6,499 nt of DNA, taken from the NCBI GenBank assembly GCA_947038745.1, contig CAMQXE010000070.1:1-6499 (forward strand), in the 5' to 3' direction. Source of the DNA: an uncultured Propionibacteriaceae bacterium (GTDB lineage Bacteria > Actinomycetota > Actinomycetes > Propionibacteriales > Propionibacteriaceae). This document shows, one piece after another, positions 5,234 to 6,499 of this stretch (the first letter of the stretch is position 1; each line of letters opens with the position of its first letter). The position numbers and the translations under genes are program-made. The notes under the pieces were generated by a model. The model did no database searches. It saw only the letters and a program-made list of their open reading frames with translations, and was not told the origin of the DNA.

Positions 5234-6200
5234 ACGGCCAGCGAGCAGCAATGGAAATAACGCCTGCAGACGCAATTACTGCGCATAGCAGACCAATCCA
5301 GATGAACTGATCTGTGGTTTCCTTTTCTTTTTTCTCGTAGCCCACAGATGAGGCGATCTTCTTGTAAGCGTTCTGCAACTCGCCAGCAGATGCCGCATCG
5401 AGTTTTTCTCCACCTGAAATATCGGCAATTTTCTTAAGCTCGTAGTGATTAACAGGAACGCTGTGCTTTCGTCCATTCTTATCCACGATATAGCCGCTAG
5501 CAGTGCCATACGCGATGGTATAGATCGGTATGCCTTTCTCCTTGGCAACCTCAGCCATATCTCGAGACGATGGTGGCCTATTGCTAGTACCGTCTGAAAG
5601 CAACACGATCACGCCGCTGGGTTTATCCTCGGGTTTATTTGGATCGGTAGGCATATTCTCGATCGCACTCAGCGATTGTTCAATTCCTGCACCGATCGCT
5701 GTCGATTCAGCCAGCTTTAACTGATCGATAGCATTCTTTACCGGGATATGGTCAGTCGTTGGGGGAACAACAAGTTTTGCAGTACCAGCGAATGAGACCA
5801 GCCCAACGTTGAATCCTTCAGGCATGAGATCAACAAAGTCTTTGGCACCATTACTCGAAGCTTCCAACCGATTCGGCACTACATCTTCGGCTTCCATAGA
5901 TAAGGAAACATCAAGCGCAAGCATGATCGTGGCACGTTCGCGCGGGACTAGTACATAACCTTTTGGTCTGGCATATGCCAGCACCAGCGAAGCTAGCGAT
6001 AGTACTGCGGCTGCCACTGCCACATGACGTTTCCACAGATGCTCGCGTGGCAGAACCCGTAAGAAAACCTCATTATCGCTGCGTCGTTCCTTAGCTCTAC
6101 CTAGCCCAAGTAGAACTACATAGAGCATCACTATTGCTGCTAGAAGCAACATCCACCACAAGTGTTGTGGAGCTAAAAACTCTGTGGGAATGGTCACCAT
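5232..6200 (-). CDS. BatA-like membrane VWA-domain protein
   Basis: 322-residue membrane-anchored von Willebrand A protein of the BatA/MoxR-associated type. Topology: membrane segments at ~14-34 (LWWMLLLAAIVMLYVVLLGLG) and ~59-77, the VWA domain from ~90 to 285, and a third segment at ~299-317 ending AARWP. The metal-ion site is intact: D97-x-S99-x-S101 (DVSLSM), T167 (ESTAIGAG) and D203 (LLSDGTSN), so Mg2+-dependent partner binding is expected. The domain probably faces outwards or the cytosol depending on insertion, which I cannot settle. The ATG at 6200 overlaps the upstream stop codon by one base (TAATG), with GAGG 8 nt upstream; a longer in-frame reading to 6275 would run deep into the preceding gene. 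It is followed after 10 bp by the rhomboid-like gene. Such proteins are thought to act with a MoxR AAA+ ATPase, as chaperone-like or envelope-stress modules. Confidence 0.9.
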   Translation of the reverse strand: MVTIPTEFLAPQHLWWMLLLAAIVMLYVVLLGLGRAKERRSDNEVFLRVLPREHLWKRHVAVAAAVLSLASLVLAYARPKGYVLVPRERATIMLALDVSLSMEAEDVVPNRLEASSNGAKDFVDLMPEGFNVGLVSFAGTAKLVVPPTTDHIPVKNAIDQLKLAESTAIGAGIEQSLSAIENMPTDPNKPEDKPSGVIVLLSDGTSNRPPSSRDMAEVAKEKGIPIYTIAYGTASGYIVDKNGRKHSVPVNHYELKKIADISGGEKLDAASAGELQNAYKKIASSVGYEKKEKETTDQFIWIGLLCAVIASAGVISIAARWP

Positions 6201-6499
6201 TAGGCCCACCTCGCAGCTAGCAATACCGCGGCTAAGGCAGCCAGAACACCAAAGACCAGACCGAATCCAGCCCACCTGGCGGTGACTTCCTTCTCTACTT
6301 CTTCGTAACCCACCTTCGTCTGTAACGAGGTATAGGTTTTCTCAAGAGCTTTCTCGCTGGTCGCTGTCAGTAATTCTCCGCCGCTAGTCTTTGCGATTTG
6401 GCCCAATCGTTCGGTATTAGGCGGAACAATTTGACGCGTTCCATCGACATCGACATAGCCAGTTTGAGTACCGTAAGCAACAGTAAAAATCGGGATGGA
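6200..6499 (-). CDS. VWA-domain membrane protein, C-terminal part (runs off the window)
   Basis: The last 99 codons plus stop of a second VWA protein; the gene continues beyond 6499 and its start is outside. The visible part begins SIPIFTVAYGTQTGY, the final strand of the VWA fold. It continues through ERLGQIAKTSGGELLTATSE, KVGYEEVEKEVTARW and a C-terminal membrane helix, and ends in LLAARWA. It aligns along its whole visible length with the downstream VWA protein (IPI.T.AYGT..GY, IA..SGGE, VGYE..EKE, AARW), close to half identical by eye. The two are therefore tandem paralogues, as in other bat/moxR loci. The metal-binding motif lies outside the window and cannot be judged. Its TAA overlaps the next ATG by one base, so the two proteins are probably made in matched amounts. 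Confidence 0.9.
   Translation of the reverse strand, partial: SIPIFTVAYGTQTGYVDVDGTRQIVPPNTERLGQIAKTSGGELLTATSEKALEKTYTSLQTKVGYEEVEKEVTARWAGFGLVFGVLAALAAVLLAARWA

Noticed and set aside
5221..5275. Longer start for the rhomboid-like protein (18 extra residues)
   Set aside because: It would begin inside the VWA gene and contain the AAGGAG site that fits the ATG at 5221.
6200..6275. Longer start for the complete VWA protein (25 extra residues)
   Set aside because: The extension overlaps the conserved C-terminus of the upstream VWA protein and reads as an unlikely Cys-rich leader; the TAATG junction gives a clear start.
1..6499. Mobile element, CRISPR array, tRNA or rRNA
   Set aside because: No transposase or integrase, no terminal or spaced direct repeats, and no tRNA-like cloverleaf were seen; coding regions fill nearly the whole window.

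Overview
The window looks like a chromosomal segment of an actinobacterium of moderate GC (mid-50s percent by eye). Three things point there: a dissociated FAS-II acpP-fabF pair, a DUF3145-type protein (a family I know only from Actinobacteria) ending near it, and a pair of VWA genes of the kind that sits in actinobacterial moxR loci. A lower-GC member of the Actinomycetaceae (Arcanobacterium/Trueperella/Mobiluncus relatives) would fit, but genus cannot be fixed from this sequence.

Left part, + strand (1-2550): acyl carrier protein (21-269), beta-ketoacyl-ACP synthase II (282-1508), then a 333-residue protein (1549-2550) that looks like a degenerate GNAT acetyltransferase domain joined to an APH(3')-like kinase domain. 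Spacing of 12 and 40 bp suggests one transcript. The kinase keeps its catalytic residues but lacks most of the substrate-binding insert of true aminoglycoside kinases, so it is probably not a typical resistance enzyme. A very strong imperfect hairpin lies just after its start codon (1565-1601).

Right part, - strand (6499 down to 2547), in order of transcription: the 3' end of a first membrane VWA protein, a complete second VWA protein (BatA-like), a rhomboid-like membrane protein that has lost its catalytic residues, a YggS/PLPBP-type PLP homeostasis protein, a Nudix hydrolase and the DUF3145 protein. The first five are tightly packed (1-bp overlap, 10 bp, 27 bp, 0 bp), with a stop codon overlapping a start or a Shine-Dalgarno at several joints. 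DUF3145 follows after 92 bp that hold a small stem-loop. The two transcription units converge and overlap by 4 bp at 2547-2550.

The left group makes fatty acids: ACP carries the chain and FabF elongates it. The right group starts with membrane VWA proteins that normally work with a MoxR AAA+ ATPase and a DUF58 protein, which I would expect beyond 6499. The pseudo-rhomboid may belong to that membrane module, while YggS and Nudix are housekeeping functions that appear to share its transcript. No RNA genes, insertion sequences, CRISPR arrays or origins were seen. No gene-free stretch exceeds 92 bp.
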